Origin: SCUN01 sp964355365
GTDB taxonomy: Bacteria > Acidobacteriota > Vicinamibacteria > Vicinamibacterales > SCN-69-37
Direction of reading: 5' to 3'
Assembly: GCA_964355365.1 (NCBI GenBank)
Contig: CAYHEX010000006.1
Span: 1-38,727, forward strand
Length of the DNA stretch: 38,727 bases
Made by a program: the position numbers and the translations under genes. This document shows positions 23,341 to 33,400 of this stretch, in pieces; position 1 is the first letter of the stretch; every line of letters begins with the position of its first letter. The notes below the pieces were generated by a model. That model was given only the letters and a program-made list of their open reading frames with translations. It had not been told where the DNA came from and made no database searches.

Positions 23341-23927
23341 TGGATTGGCCTGTCGCGGCTGGAGACGCCTTTTTGGTCGCCGCGCTCGTGGGACTGCTGC
23401 TCGCTCCCGTGGCCGGTGCCGCCGGCGGCTGGTCAGCCATCGGGCGGCGAGTCCGTGTGGCGATGACTCTCGTCTTTCTTAGTTCGGCCGCTTTGCTCAT
23501 GATCAGTTGGCGCGCGATTCCGGGCGGCATCGCGGCCGCCGCGTCGGGACACGCGGCGTTCCTGGTGTCGGCGGCGTGCCTCGTGGCGTGGGGTCGCGTG
23601 GGCCGACCGAGCGTCGGCAGCGAGTTAACGACGGGCCTGACCGGTTTGCTCGCGGCGACGGCCTTGACGATTGGTCCGTTCGCGCTCGGTCCTCTGATGA
23701 GCGATCTGCCGTTGGGCGCGTACAACTGGATGCTGCTCGCGAATCCGCTCGTCACCGTCTCTTCAGCCGCGGGCATCGACTTGCTGCACCTGGACCTTCT
23801 CTATCGACTATCGCCACTCGCACATCGCGGCGTGGCTCTTCCCGCGTGGACCACGGCGTGCAGTGGCTATGCGGTTCTCGGGCTCGCCGGCTACGGCGTG
23901 TCCCACCTGCGCCACAGGAGCGCCTGA
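23340..23927 (+). CDS. small integral membrane protein, unknown function
   Basis: 195 residues with about six hydrophobic segments (near 7-28, 38-57, 62-85, 96-119, 124-145 and 167-188) and no charged catalytic motif that I recognise. The GTG start overlaps the YdjY stop by one base (TAGTG), so the two are probably co-translated. The pattern YNWMLLANPLVTVSSAAGIDLLHLD recalls a segment seen near putative ABC-2-type or heme/copper-related membrane proteins, but I cannot assign a family. It could be a membrane partner of the YdjY protein or part of the permease system downstream. Confidence 0.6.
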   Translation: MDWPVAAGDAFLVAALVGLLLAPVAGAAGGWSAIGRRVRVAMTLVFLSSAALLMISWRAIPGGIAAAASGHAAFLVSAACLVAWGRVGRPSVGSELTTGLTGLLAATALTIGPFALGPLMSDLPLGAYNWMLLANPLVTVSSAAGIDLLHLDLLYRLSPLAHRGVALPAWTTACSGYAVLGLAGYGVSHLRHRSA

Positions 23928-23931
23928 CCCT

Positions 23932-25083
23932 ATGAAACGCCATTCACTCTCGCTGTTCCCACTTGCGATCGCCGGCTTCGGCTTGCTGCTCACCACGCCG
24001 GTTGGCGCCGAGCAGGCGGCCAAGGCCCCGGCCGCCGCCGCACAGAAACCGGCCGCTGCGGCCGCTCCTGCCATGTCAGCCGCCACGCGCGCGCAGGCGC
24101 TGGCCGCGTTGAAAAAGGGCGCGGACTACCTGAAGAAGGAGCAGGGCGCCGATGGCCTCTGGAGCAAGAACATCGGTGTGAGCGGCATCGCCACCCTCGC
24201 CCTCCTGAATGAACCCGGCACGACCAAGGCCGACGCGCTCAAGACGGTCGGCAAGACGCTCGACGCCATGGCGAAACTGGCGAAGCCGGATGGCGGCATC
24301 TACGAACAGGCTATTCCGCACTACATCACGGCCGTATCGGTGAGTGCGATGGCGGCGGCCGGGCGCCCGCAGGACCAGGCGCTCGTGAAGGCCGGTGCGA
24401 AGTATCTCGTCGAGAACATGCTCGATGACGGCGAGGGCATCGCGAAGACCGACTTCTGGTACGGCGGCATGGGGTACGGCGGCGCGACGCGTCCCGACCG
24501 CAAGGCCGATATCATCAGCCTCGAGTACGCGCTGCGCGCCATGCACGACGCGGAATTGCCGGCCAACGACGCGGCGTGGCAGAAGGCGCTCACGTTTCTG
24601 CAGCGCACGCAGAACCACAGCGAAACCAACGATCAGAAGTGGGCCACCAACGACGGCGGCTTCGTGTACTACCCCGGGTTCTCGTACAGCGTCGAGGGGC
24701 CCACGCGCTCCTACGGCAGCTCGACCTACGCGGGCGTGCTCAGCTACACGTGGGCGAATGTGAAGAAGACCGACCCGCGCGTGCAGGCCGTCATGAAGTG
24801 GGTGCGCGACAACTACACCGTTGACGAGAATCCCGGGACGGGACAGAAGACGGTGTACTACTACTACATGGTGCTGGCCAAGGCCCTGGCGGCCGTCGGC
24901 GATCCGACGTTCACGGACGCAACGGGCCGCAAGCACAACTGGCGAGAGGAGCTTTCGCAGAAGCTGATCTCGTTGCAGCACCCCGAAGGTTTCTGGGTGA
25001 ACCCGGTCAAGGACGAGATGCAGGACAATCCGCATCTGGTCACCGCGTTCGTGCTGTCGGCGTTCGAGGCGATCCTCAAGTAA
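23932..25083 (+). CDS. exported prenyltransferase/squalene-cyclase-like repeat protein
   Basis: 383 residues from ATG 23932, with AGGAG 11 nt upstream; an earlier in-frame ATG at 23863 lies inside the previous gene. A signal peptide (about 8-24) and an Ala/Lys/Pro-rich linker precede an alpha/alpha-toroid made of prenyltransferase/squalene-oxidase repeats (GADYLKKEQGADGLW, GGIYEQAIPHYITAVSVSAM, NDGGFVYYPG, HPEGFWVN). The acidic DxDD motif of hopene cyclases is not seen, and the protein is half their length, so cyclase activity is unlikely. Such exported toroid proteins occur next to MoxR-DUF58-BatA genes, as here. Probable binding or structural role in the envelope (inference). Confidence 0.8.
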   Translation: MKRHSLSLFPLAIAGFGLLLTTPVGAEQAAKAPAAAAQKPAAAAAPAMSAATRAQALAALKKGADYLKKEQGADGLWSKNIGVSGIATLALLNEPGTTKADALKTVGKTLDAMAKLAKPDGGIYEQAIPHYITAVSVSAMAAAGRPQDQALVKAGAKYLVENMLDDGEGIAKTDFWYGGMGYGGATRPDRKADIISLEYALRAMHDAELPANDAAWQKALTFLQRTQNHSETNDQKWATNDGGFVYYPGFSYSVEGPTRSYGSSTYAGVLSYTWANVKKTDPRVQAVMKWVRDNYTVDENPGTGQKTVYYYYMVLAKALAAVGDPTFTDATGRKHNWREELSQKLISLQHPEGFWVNPVKDEMQDNPHLVTAFVLSAFEAILK

Positions 25084-25093
25084 CGACATCGAC

Positions 25094-26455
25094 ATGGTCC
25101 GCCTCGCGCTGCTTCCAGCAGCGTTCCTGCTATCTCTCGGCGCGGCTTCGGCCGCGCCGACCCATTTAGGGCCGCCCGCACTCACGGCGGGCCTCAGCGC
25201 GCGCGCGGGCGTCGGCGGCGTGGCGCGTCCGGGACGTTGGCTCCCGGTCGAGATCAGGGTCAGCGGAGGGCAGGCGGGCGTACACGGTGTGCTCCGGGTG
25301 GAATGGGGCGACGCCGTCGTGCTCAGGGACGTGGACGTGGCACCGGGCGCAGAACAGCGGTTAACCGTGTTGATCCCGGCGGTCGCCGCCGGTCCCACGG
25401 TGCATGTGGCCATCACCGACGCCGCAACGACCTCGACGATCGATGTCCCTGTCGAACTGGCGTCTCTCGAAGCTCCGCTGACGCTGTGCATCGGTGACAC
25501 GGGCACAGCGTCGTGCAGCGTCCGCGTGGCCGAAGACGAAGCGCCCACGGCGTGGCGCGGCTACGACGCCGCGGACACCGTGGTCTGGCCCGCCGCCGAT
25601 CGCTCGACGCGTCGCGATGCGGTGCGGGCGGCGGCCACCTGGCGGGCGATGCGCTGGCTCGGTGACGCGGGACCGTCGGACCCGGTGCTGCCGGCGTTCG
25701 ACCGGCGTACGCCGTCGGTCACGAGCGTGACGATTCGCCTGGTCGCCGTCTCCGTGGCGATCACGCTCCTCGCGGCCATCGGGGTGTGGATGCGGGCGCA
25801 CATCGCGCTCGCCCTCGGCATACCGATCGTGATGGGGGCAGCCAGTGGAGCATTGCTGCTCAACCCGGCGCTGTTCGGACAGCGCGACGTCACGTCGGTG
25901 CAGATGACCGGCGTCGTCCACCAATTCGCCGAGACGCCCTCGGCCACATTCTCGGCGAAGGCGGACCTCGAGCATCCGAACGCCGCGCGGTTGTGGCTGC
26001 GACCGGACTTGGCCGACGTCACACTTGGCACTCGCGGCCCGGGCAACATTCGAAGCATCAGCGTCGAGGACCGCGACGGACGCGGGCTCTATCGCGCCGC
26101 CGCGGGCCTCGGCACGCACACGCGCATCACGATGGACGGCACGATCGACGCCACGTGGCTCGACATCACTGAGAACGGCACGGAGCGCACCATCACCAAT
26201 CGCGCGGCCTTCACACTCAGTGATTGCACGTGGCGCGGTGACGTCACGGAACAGATCGGCACGCTGCTGCCGTCATCGCGGGTCGTCTTGAACCCGGGCC
26301 GCGCGCCGTCAGCGGGCGACACCATCGTCTGCACACTCCCGAATGAATGGCTGGCGTGGTCGACATCGGGTCCACGCGTTGACACACGCGGGCAGACGTA
26401 CTTCGTGTTCCATTTCTGGCCGGCGCCGCCGGAGCAGTCGCATGCTACGCGCTGA
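25094..26455 (+). CDS. uncharacterised exported/membrane protein
   Basis: 453 residues. A signal peptide (1-20) is followed by a beta-rich region (about 30-130, Ig-like: GRWLPVEIRVSGGQ, LRVEWGD), a segment reading YDAADTVVWPAADRSTRRDAV that looks like a remnant of a glutamine-amidotransferase-like fold, two close membrane helices (213-233 and 237-257), and a C-terminal beta-rich domain. No catalytic motif is recognised. Similar layouts are found in envelope clusters with vWA proteins. It ends 14 nt inside the next gene, indicating tight coupling to the ABC-like pair. No clear Shine-Dalgarno sequence precedes ATG 25094. Confidence 0.6.
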   Translation: MVRLALLPAAFLLSLGAASAAPTHLGPPALTAGLSARAGVGGVARPGRWLPVEIRVSGGQAGVHGVLRVEWGDAVVLRDVDVAPGAEQRLTVLIPAVAAGPTVHVAITDAATTSTIDVPVELASLEAPLTLCIGDTGTASCSVRVAEDEAPTAWRGYDAADTVVWPAADRSTRRDAVRAAATWRAMRWLGDAGPSDPVLPAFDRRTPSVTSVTIRLVAVSVAITLLAAIGVWMRAHIALALGIPIVMGAASGALLLNPALFGQRDVTSVQMTGVVHQFAETPSATFSAKADLEHPNAARLWLRPDLADVTLGTRGPGNIRSISVEDRDGRGLYRAAAGLGTHTRITMDGTIDATWLDITENGTERTITNRAAFTLSDCTWRGDVTEQIGTLLPSSRVVLNPGRAPSAGDTIVCTLPNEWLAWSTSGPRVDTRGQTYFVFHFWPAPPEQSHATR

Positions 26456-27050
26456 CCAGTTATCCGTCGCGGGCAGCGGCGCCCCACTGTCATTCGAGGT
26501 TGCGCCTGGCCGCTGCTTCGGCCTGCTCGGCCGGTCCGCCGATCACACGTCGCGGGTGCTGCTCGCGGTCGCCGCGTTGATGCGGCCGTCTGCCGGAACG
26601 GTGACCATCGGTGGGCTCGACACGGTCCGGAATACCGAGGCTGCGCGCCGACGAGTGGCGATGACGCGGACGCCGTGTCTCGACGCGCGCCTTCGCCTCC
26701 GCGAGTACCTGACCACGGTGGCTCACGCGCGGCGCCTTGGCGGCACGGCATCGCGCGGTTCGGTTGATCTGGTCATGGAGCGTCTGGCGCTCGACGGCGC
26801 GCTCCGCCTCGCCTCTCCTCTAGCGCGCGCGAGCGCCGCGCTCGCTGCCGCACTGATGCCCGCGGTCGGCCTTGTCGTGCTCGATGAGCCTTTCCGCCAT
26901 GTCAGCGCCGACACCCGCGCACGCGCCATCGAGTGGATTCGGTCGCTGTCGACCGGTTCGGTTGCCGTGGTCATCGGTGGCCGTGAAGAAGGCGACCTTC
27001 GCGCGGTGAGTCACACCGTGATCTCCCTCTCCAGCGGAGACAGGCGATGA
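26442..27050 (+). CDS. degenerate ABC-type ATPase (lacks Walker A lysine and signature motif)
   Basis: 202 residues from ATG 26442; the frame upstream to 26343 is inside the previous gene. Overall it follows an ABC-2-type ATPase: SFEVAPGRCFGLLG, then MRPSAGTVTIGGLDT, and Walker B VGLVVLDEPF with a D-loop-like SADTRA. However, the P-loop reads GRSADHTS in place of GPNGAGKS(T), so the lysine is gone; no LSGGQ is seen; the Q-loop and H-loop residues are also absent. ATP hydrolysis is therefore unlikely, and it may be a structural pseudo-ATPase. It pairs with the permease-like gene downstream through a 4-nt ATGA overlap. Confidence 0.7.
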   Translation: MLRADQLSVAGSGAPLSFEVAPGRCFGLLGRSADHTSRVLLAVAALMRPSAGTVTIGGLDTVRNTEAARRRVAMTRTPCLDARLRLREYLTTVAHARRLGGTASRGSVDLVMERLALDGALRLASPLARASAALAAALMPAVGLVVLDEPFRHVSADTRARAIEWIRSLSTGSVAVVIGGREEGDLRAVSHTVISLSSGDRR

Positions 27051-27703
27051 GACCGCTGATCGCTCACGACTTGCGCGTGGCGACCCGCCGGGCCGCATGG
27101 CCGATCGCCCTGGGTCTGCACCTCGTCGCAGCCACATTGTTTGTCGCCGTGTGGGGGCCAACCGGCGGCGTGTCGCTCTGGCTCGCACCGTTGCTGGCGC
27201 AGTGGGTTGCCGCAGATCGAATTCTCGTGGCGGTGCTGCTGACATGGCTGGTCACGCCGCTGTTCGCTCCCGGCGCCGACGTCGATCTGGTCGGTTGGAG
27301 CGGCGTGACCGGTCTGCCGGTACGACGCCTGGTCGTGGCGCGCGCCGCGGCGGCCATGACGCTGGCCGTCGTACTGACGCTGTCAGCGGCTCCGATCACC
27401 GTCGCCGCGGCTCAGATGTCGGCGCAACCGATCGCCGCGCTGCTGGCCGCTTCGCTGGAGATGACCGTTTTCGCGCTGTTGGCCGTGGGCCTGACCGCCG
27501 GCGCGTCAGTCGTGTGGCGCCACCAACTGGCCGTGTGGTGCACCGGGATGGCGCTCACGGCGGTCGCCGCTTTTGGCGTGCGCCTGCTGTCACCAGGAGC
27601 GCCGCGCATCGCTGCGTGCGCAGTCATCGCCATCGCCGGCATCGCGGCGGCGGCCGGCACAGCGACCAATCGATGGACCTGGCTCGAGGAGACGCGCCTG
27701 TGA
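27047..27703 (+). CDS. ABC-2-like membrane permease
   Basis: 218 residues with about six membrane segments (near 17-37, 45-73, 100-120, 128-150, 158-176 and 184-204) and short loops, consistent with the membrane subunit of a small ABC-2-type exporter. The ATG overlaps the pseudo-ATPase stop and the GTG of the next gene overlaps this stop (4 nt each). Cytoplasmic loops carry R/D-rich segments (VGWSGVTGLPVRRLVVAR) that could contact the ATPase. The substrate is unknown. Family assignment rests mainly on context and topology. Confidence 0.6.
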   Translation: MRPLIAHDLRVATRRAAWPIALGLHLVAATLFVAVWGPTGGVSLWLAPLLAQWVAADRILVAVLLTWLVTPLFAPGADVDLVGWSGVTGLPVRRLVVARAAAAMTLAVVLTLSAAPITVAAAQMSAQPIAALLAASLEMTVFALLAVGLTAGASVVWRHQLAVWCTGMALTAVAAFGVRLLSPGAPRIAACAVIAIAGIAAAAGTATNRWTWLEETRL

Positions 27704-28593
27704 GCACTCCAGGCATCGCGCAGACGCTCGACGCCTATCGCCGGCGCGCAGCCCTCATTGCCGCCCTCCGCGCTGCCCTGGTCGCCACCGGCGCCGCGTT
27801 GCTTGCGGCTGAACTGACGATGCTGCGTCCGGACTTGATCGGCGTCGATGCGCGCGTCGTCGCCATCGTCATTCTCGTAGCCGGGCTTGCGGCCAGCGTC
27901 CTCTACGCCCGGGCCGAGACGCCGAGCCGACGTGACGCCGCACGCGACATCGATCGCGCGGCGCACTTGCAGGACCTCACCATCACCGCGGTCGAACGCG
28001 CCGATCATCGCGACGACATGAGCGCCGCGATCGCACGCGCGGCGACGACGGCGCTGCAGAACATTCGAGCGGCGCGCGTCTATCCCGTTGAGCCGCCGCG
28101 TCACTGGCGCCGGTGGTCGGTGCTTGTCATTGCCGTGCAGGTCGCGGCGATCGTGTTGACTTGGCGCGCACCGGCCGCCCGGCCGACGTCGGCCACGGGC
28201 GCGGCGTTGACGATGCCGGGCAGTGGTGCGGGGGCGGGCCCGGCGGGAACTGCGGGCGCCGACACGGCCGCGTCGAGGCCCTCGTCAACGAGCCAGCCCG
28301 ATCCCGCGGCCGGTCCCGTCGCCTCGGTCTCCGCGCCGAGTGGTGCCAAGCCCGACGCGACGGGCGCGCCCACCGCCTCAGCGGCGCGCGACGCCGCGGG
28401 CGCCGGCGTCGAGCCCAGTCGCGCGCCGACGTCGGCATTCGGCGCCGCAGACCGCGAGACAGCCGATGCCCGCAACAGGTATCGTCAAGCGGCCGCTCGC
28501 GCCGGCGACGTGATCGCGCAGGGACGCGTGCCCGCTGCAAGGCGCGGCGTGGTTGAACGGTACTTCACGGCGATCCGGCCCCAGGGAAAGTGA
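27700..28593 (+). CDS. uncharacterised membrane protein with Ala/Ser/Gly/Pro-rich region
   Basis: 297 residues from GTG 27700 (GTGA overlap with the permease stop); the longer frame starting at 27097 is within the permease gene. Two membrane helices near the N-terminus (about 18-40 and 50-72) and one near 145-162 bracket a helical region (SRRDAARDIDRAAHLQDLTITAVERA). It is followed by ~90 residues of low complexity rich in A, S, G and P, and a C-terminal helix. The layout (hairpin anchor, coiled helix DxRLHLQD-like) recalls DUF4175-like or vWA-cluster anchor proteins. Function unknown. Its stop overlaps the MoxR start. Confidence 0.6.
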   Translation: MSTPGIAQTLDAYRRRAALIAALRAALVATGAALLAAELTMLRPDLIGVDARVVAIVILVAGLAASVLYARAETPSRRDAARDIDRAAHLQDLTITAVERADHRDDMSAAIARAATTALQNIRAARVYPVEPPRHWRRWSVLVIAVQVAAIVLTWRAPAARPTSATGAALTMPGSGAGAGPAGTAGADTAASRPSSTSQPDPAAGPVASVSAPSGAKPDATGAPTASAARDAAGAGVEPSRAPTSAFGAADRETADARNRYRQAAARAGDVIAQGRVPAARRGVVERYFTAIRPQGK

Positions 28594-29597
28594 CCACCAC
28601 GATGAACCAGTCACAGACGATCGAACAACGGACGGACGCATTCCGGGCGACCTTCCAGCAAGTCCACAGCGAGATCCGGCGCGTGTTCGTGGGGCATGAC
28701 ACGCTCGTCGAGCAGGCGCTGATCGCGTTTTTCTGCCAGGGCCACGCGTTGATCGAAGGCGCGCCGGGCCTCGGCAAGACCCTGCTGGTGCGCACACTCG
28801 CCAACACGCTGCGGCTGTCCTACGCGCGCGTGCAGTGCACGCCGGATCTGCTGCCGGGTGATGTCACCGGCACCAACATCCTCACCGAAGCCCCGGACGG
28901 CGGCCGCACGTTTGTGTTTCACCACGGCCCGATCTTCGCCAACGTCGTCCTCGCCGATGAGATCAATCGCGCCACGCCGCGCACGCAGTCGGCGTTTCTC
29001 GAGGCGATGCAGGAGGGACACGTCACGGTCTTCGGCGCCACGCACACGCTCGCGACGCCCTTCTCGGTGTTTGCCACACAGAACCCCATCGAGATGGAAG
29101 GCACGTATCCCCTGCCCGAAGCGCAATTGGACCGCTTCTTCTTCAAACTGCTCATGCCGTCGCCGACCACGGATGAACTGGCCGAGATCGTCACGCGGAC
29201 GACGGGCAGCGCCGTCGCCACGCCGATCGCGCACGTCGACGCGGACGCGGTGCGTGCCATGACGGGTTTGATTCGCGAAGTGCCGGTCGCCGATGACGTG
29301 CTGCGCATGGCGTTGCGGATGGTGCGCGCGACGCATCCTGACGCCGATGAAGCGCCGCTGAACGTGCGCAAATACGTCCGCTACGGCGCCAGCCCGCGCG
29401 CCGCACAGACGCTGATTCTTGGCGCCAAAGCACGTGCGCTGTTGCAGTCTCGCTATCACGTCTCTCGAGACGACATCCGGAGCGTCGCGGCGGCGGCGTT
29501 GCGCCATCGCGTATTGCTCAACTTCCAGGCGGAGCTCGACCGGATCTCACCGGACGCGCTGGTATCCGACGTGCTGGCGACGGTCGCGGACCACTGA
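28590..29597 (+). CDS. MoxR-family AAA+ ATPase
   Basis: 335 residues. Walker A EGAPGLGKT (residues 56-64) and Walker B VVLADEINRA (D123, E124) are intact, and the MoxR marks TPDLLPGDVTG, FHHGPIFANV, FATQNPIEMEGTYPLPEAQLDRF are all present, followed by the lid domain. MoxR ATPases act as chaperones for vWA proteins, often inserting metal or assembling complexes. The GTG at 28590 overlaps the previous stop (GTGA); an ATG at 28602 with AGGGAAAG upstream is an alternative start. DUF58 and vWA genes follow directly, the classical order. Confidence 0.95.
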   Translation: MTTTMNQSQTIEQRTDAFRATFQQVHSEIRRVFVGHDTLVEQALIAFFCQGHALIEGAPGLGKTLLVRTLANTLRLSYARVQCTPDLLPGDVTGTNILTEAPDGGRTFVFHHGPIFANVVLADEINRATPRTQSAFLEAMQEGHVTVFGATHTLATPFSVFATQNPIEMEGTYPLPEAQLDRFFFKLLMPSPTTDELAEIVTRTTGSAVATPIAHVDADAVRAMTGLIREVPVADDVLRMALRMVRATHPDADEAPLNVRKYVRYGASPRAAQTLILGAKARALLQSRYHVSRDDIRSVAAAALRHRVLLNFQAELDRISPDALVSDVLATVADH

Positions 29598-29598
29598 C

Positions 29599-30450
29599 AT
29601 GTTGACGGGCGCCGAAACCGCGCAGCTCGACCGGCTTGCGCTCGGCAGCGCGACCGCCGCGCCGGCCGCGTCGGTGGCCGGTCTGCGCCACGCGCGCGCG
29701 CGCGGCTACGGCCTCGAAACGACGGACCATCGGCCGTACCGCCCTGGTGATGATCCGCGGCAGATCGACTGGAATGCCGACGCGCGCCTGCGGCAGCTCA
29801 CGGTGCGCGTGCTGCAGGCCGAGGGGCAGGCGCACGTGCACATCGTGGTGGACACCAGCGCGTCGATGGCGCAGAAGCTCGCGGCCGCGACAAAACTGGC
29901 CGCCGCGCTCGCCTACCTGACCGTGGCGCGGCGCGACGTCGCGGGTCTCTCGTTGTTCAACGATGCCGTGACCACGCACTTTCCGGCCGCGCGAGGGCGG
30001 GCCCAGCTTCATCAGTTGTTCGCGGCGCTCGACTCCGCCTCCGCGGCTGGCGGCTCGGCGCTCACCACATCGCTGACGGAGATCAGCCAGCGCCTGCGAC
30101 CACCGGCGTTCGTCATCGTGTTGTCCGACTTCTTCACGCCAGGATTCGGGCTCGACGGGTTGCGCGCGATGTCCGCACGCGGCCTCGATCCCGCCGTCCT
30201 GCAGCTGGTGACCGACGACGAGATCGATCCAGAGGTGATGGATGGGGACACGCTCATCGACCTCGAGATCGACGGCACCACGCGCGCCGATGGGGCCGGC
30301 TATCGTGAGCGGTTCGCGCTCATGACGTCTGAGTTGCGGCATCACTGTCTGGCGCACGGCATGCCGTGGCTGCAGCTACGCGCGACGGCAAGTTTCGCGG
30401 ACGCGCTCGACGCCATGATTCGGGCCGGGATTCTCGCGGGCCGGCGCTGA
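29599..30450 (+). CDS. DUF58-family von Willebrand A-like protein
   Basis: 283 residues from ATG 29599, one base after the MoxR stop. The DUF58 signature RPYRPGDDPRQIDWNADAR (about 45-63) is followed by a vWA-like domain with an intact MIDAS start VVDTSASM (D85, S87, S89). No membrane segment is evident, so it is probably cytoplasmic or peripheral. It is the expected client or partner of the MoxR ATPase and of the large vWA protein downstream. The frame upstream to 29419 lies inside the MoxR gene. Confidence 0.92.
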   Translation: MLTGAETAQLDRLALGSATAAPAASVAGLRHARARGYGLETTDHRPYRPGDDPRQIDWNADARLRQLTVRVLQAEGQAHVHIVVDTSASMAQKLAAATKLAAALAYLTVARRDVAGLSLFNDAVTTHFPAARGRAQLHQLFAALDSASAAGGSALTTSLTEISQRLRPPAFVIVLSDFFTPGFGLDGLRAMSARGLDPAVLQLVTDDEIDPEVMDGDTLIDLEIDGTTRADGAGYRERFALMTSELRHHCLAHGMPWLQLRATASFADALDAMIRAGILAGRR

Positions 30451-30452
30451 TC

Positions 30453-33400
30453 GTGTTCTCGCTATCGACTCCGTGGGCGCTGGCAGCCGCCGGATTGGCC
30501 GCCTGGCTGCTGTGGCGGGCGCGGCAACCACGCCCACGAACGCGGACCGTCTCGAATCTCTTTCTCTGGCGCGGCAGCCGGCCGCACGCATCACGGCCAG
30601 GATCTCCCGATCGGCCCCGACCACCGTGGCTCGTGTGGCTTCAGGCGCTGGTCTTGATCGCCCTCGCCGTGGCCGCATCGGGCCCGATGCGACAGTTGCC
30701 GCTGAGTGACGCGGCCCTCGTCATTGATGTGTCACCGAGCATGGGCGCGCGCGACAGCGGCGTCACGCGGCTCGACCTTGCGCGACGCGCGGCGAAGACG
30801 TGGCTCGGACAGCGTCCGTCACGGGAGACGATCAGCCTGATCGTGGCCGGATCGCAGGCGATCTCGCTCGGCGCGTTTCGCGCCGGCGACCCGGCGATCG
30901 ATTCGGCGTTGGCGGCATTGACGCCGGGAGTCGCACCGGCCGACTTCGTGCGTGCCGTGTCGGCGGCGGAATTGGCCACTCGCGGAGCGATCGCGATCGT
31001 GTCGGATGCGCCATCCACACGGCGCGCCGGCCGGACGTCGGTGGACTGGCGGCAAGTGGGCACGCCGCTCGACAACGTCGGAATCGTGTCGCTTCGCTCC
31101 GGCGGAGCGGGTCGCGCGCTGGTTGAGGCGCAGAACTTCGGCACCGCGCCGCAGCGAATCGTCCTCACACTGGAACGCGACCAACGCGAGATCTGGCGGC
31201 AACCGCTCACGATCGACGCCGCGGCCGTACGCGCATTCCGTCCCGCCATTCCTGACGGCACGACGGTCGTTACCGCGCAATTGCGGGTCGAAGACGCCAA
31301 CGGCGATGCGCTCGAGTCTGACAACACCCGGTCCGCCGACGTCACGCCACGGCCGCCCGTGCGCGTGCTGCTCGTCACCACCGGCAACCGATTCCTCGAA
31401 CAGGCGCTGCGCGCGCTGCCAGACGTCGCCCTCAGCGTCGTCGCCTCGCTGCCGGCGTCACTGACATCCAGAGACGACGTCATCGTGTGTGACGGCTGCG
31501 CGGCTGCGCCACGACGTCCGTCGTTGTGGCTGCCGCCGGCGGCGAGCGGCTCCAGCGCGCAAGGCGAGGTGGCGATATCGACCCTGCGCGCCGACCACCC
31601 GCTCATGCGCGGTGTCGACTTCGCCGACGCGCGTGTCGTGCCGGCTCCGGCACTGTCGGCCCCGCCGTCAGTGCTGGCCACAGCGGCGGGCCGCCCGTTG
31701 CTCGCGGCGGACGAGTCGCCCGCGGGCCGCGAGGTGCTGCTGGCCGCCGACCTCTCGCAATCGTCGCTGCCACTTACTGTCGCGTTTCCAATTCTCATCG
31801 CCAACGCCGTCGAGTGGCTCTCGGCGCGCGCGCCCGAGGGACTCAGCCGAGCAGACGCCGATGCGATCGCGGAGTCGGACTTGCGAGCTCCCGCGGCCGC
31901 ATCGCTCGACGCGCTGCCGGGCCCGGCGCCGCAACCGGCCAATCCGTGGATGGCCGTCGTTGCGTCGATCGCGCTGCTGCTGGTGGCCGTCGAGTGGGCC
32001 TGGCGGCGAGCCCGTCCGTGGCCGCGCGCATTCGCCGCTGCGCTGATTGTGGCCGCCATCGCCGGCGCGCGCATCCCGGGCGGGGCCGCCGGCCGCACGA
32101 TCGTGTTCGCACTCGACGGATCCGGCAGCGTCGCATCGGTTCGCCGCGCCGCACTCGCGCGCGTGTGGGCGGAGATGGGCCGCATGTCGCCCGGCGATCG
32201 CGCGGGGCTCGTGGTGTTCGGCGAATACGGCGATCTCCTGCGGGATCCCGACTCGTCTCGGCCCTTCGAGTCCGTCACCTTGCCGCCTCCCAGCGCCGTG
32301 ACCAACATCGCTGCGGGCATTCGCGCCGCCGGGCAGTCGCTGCCCGAGGCCGGAGATCGGCGCATCGTCCTGATGAGCGACGGACAGCCAACCACGGGCG
32401 ACACGCTGGCCGCGGCCGATGATTCGCGCACACCCATCGACGTGGTGGCGTTGGATGACCGCAGCACCGTCGTGATCCGGCGGCTGGATGCGCCCGTCGA
32501 AAGCCGCCCCGGTGTTGCGATCCCGCTCAGCGCGGAACTTGATGGCCCGCCGGGCGCGCGGATCTCGATCGACCTGGTTCGCGACGGCTCCACCATCGAC
32601 ACGCGGCAGGTGACGCTGAGTACGTCAGGGCGCGCGGCAACGACGTGGACCGACACACCGCCACATGGCGGCGTCGTCTTCTACCGTGCGGCCGCGATGG
32701 ATCCGCGCGTCGGTGTCGTGGTGTCTGAAGCAGGAGCCGGCGTCACCGTCGGCGGTCGGGGACGCGTGCTGGTGATCACGGCCCGGCCGGGCGACGTGGC
32801 GTCGCGGGTGCGAAGTGCGGAGGTCGACGTCGAGGAGCGCGCGGCCGCGACAGTGCCGGACACGCGCGCGGCATTCGCGCCGTTCAGCGCGATCGTGCTC
32901 GATGCGATCGCGCCGCACCGGCTCAACGCGCGGCAACTCAACGCGATCAGCGACGCCGTGACGCTCGACGGCGCGGGCCTGCTGGTCCTCGGCGATCGCG
33001 AGAGCCTCAACGCGTCGGAGTTCACGCCGTCGCGGTTCACTGACAGCCTCCCGATTGATTTCACAACGATGCCGCGTCCGCCGTCGGCGTCGATGGCCCT
33101 CGCGCTGTTGGTGGACACGTCGGGCAGCATGGCCTCCACGTCGGACGGCGTCACGAAAATCTCGGCGGCACGCGATGCGGTCGCGCGCGCGTTGGCCGTC
33201 CTGCCGCCGGGCGATGCGGTGCAAGTGCTCGGCTTCGCCGCAACACCCACGGTGCTCGTGCCGGCAGGCGATCCGCGCGACCCAGCGTCAATCGCCGAGC
33301 GCCTCCGTCAGATGGCGCCGAGCGGCGGGACCGCGCTGACGCCGGCACTCACACAGGCCATGACGTGGCTGCGCGGATCATCGAACCCCGTCAAGCGCGT

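Noticed and set aside
23932..25083. True squalene-hopene cyclase
   Set aside because: It has a signal peptide, is about half the normal length and lacks a DxDD motif; only the repeat fold is supported.
24076..25548. A 490-codon open frame on the minus strand
   Set aside because: It spans the antisense of two real genes and the gap between them; no family resemblance.
30641..32656. A 671-codon open frame on the minus strand
   Set aside because: It is opposite the triple-vWA gene and is Ser/Ala/Arg/Thr-rich without any domain, as expected of an antisense GC frame.
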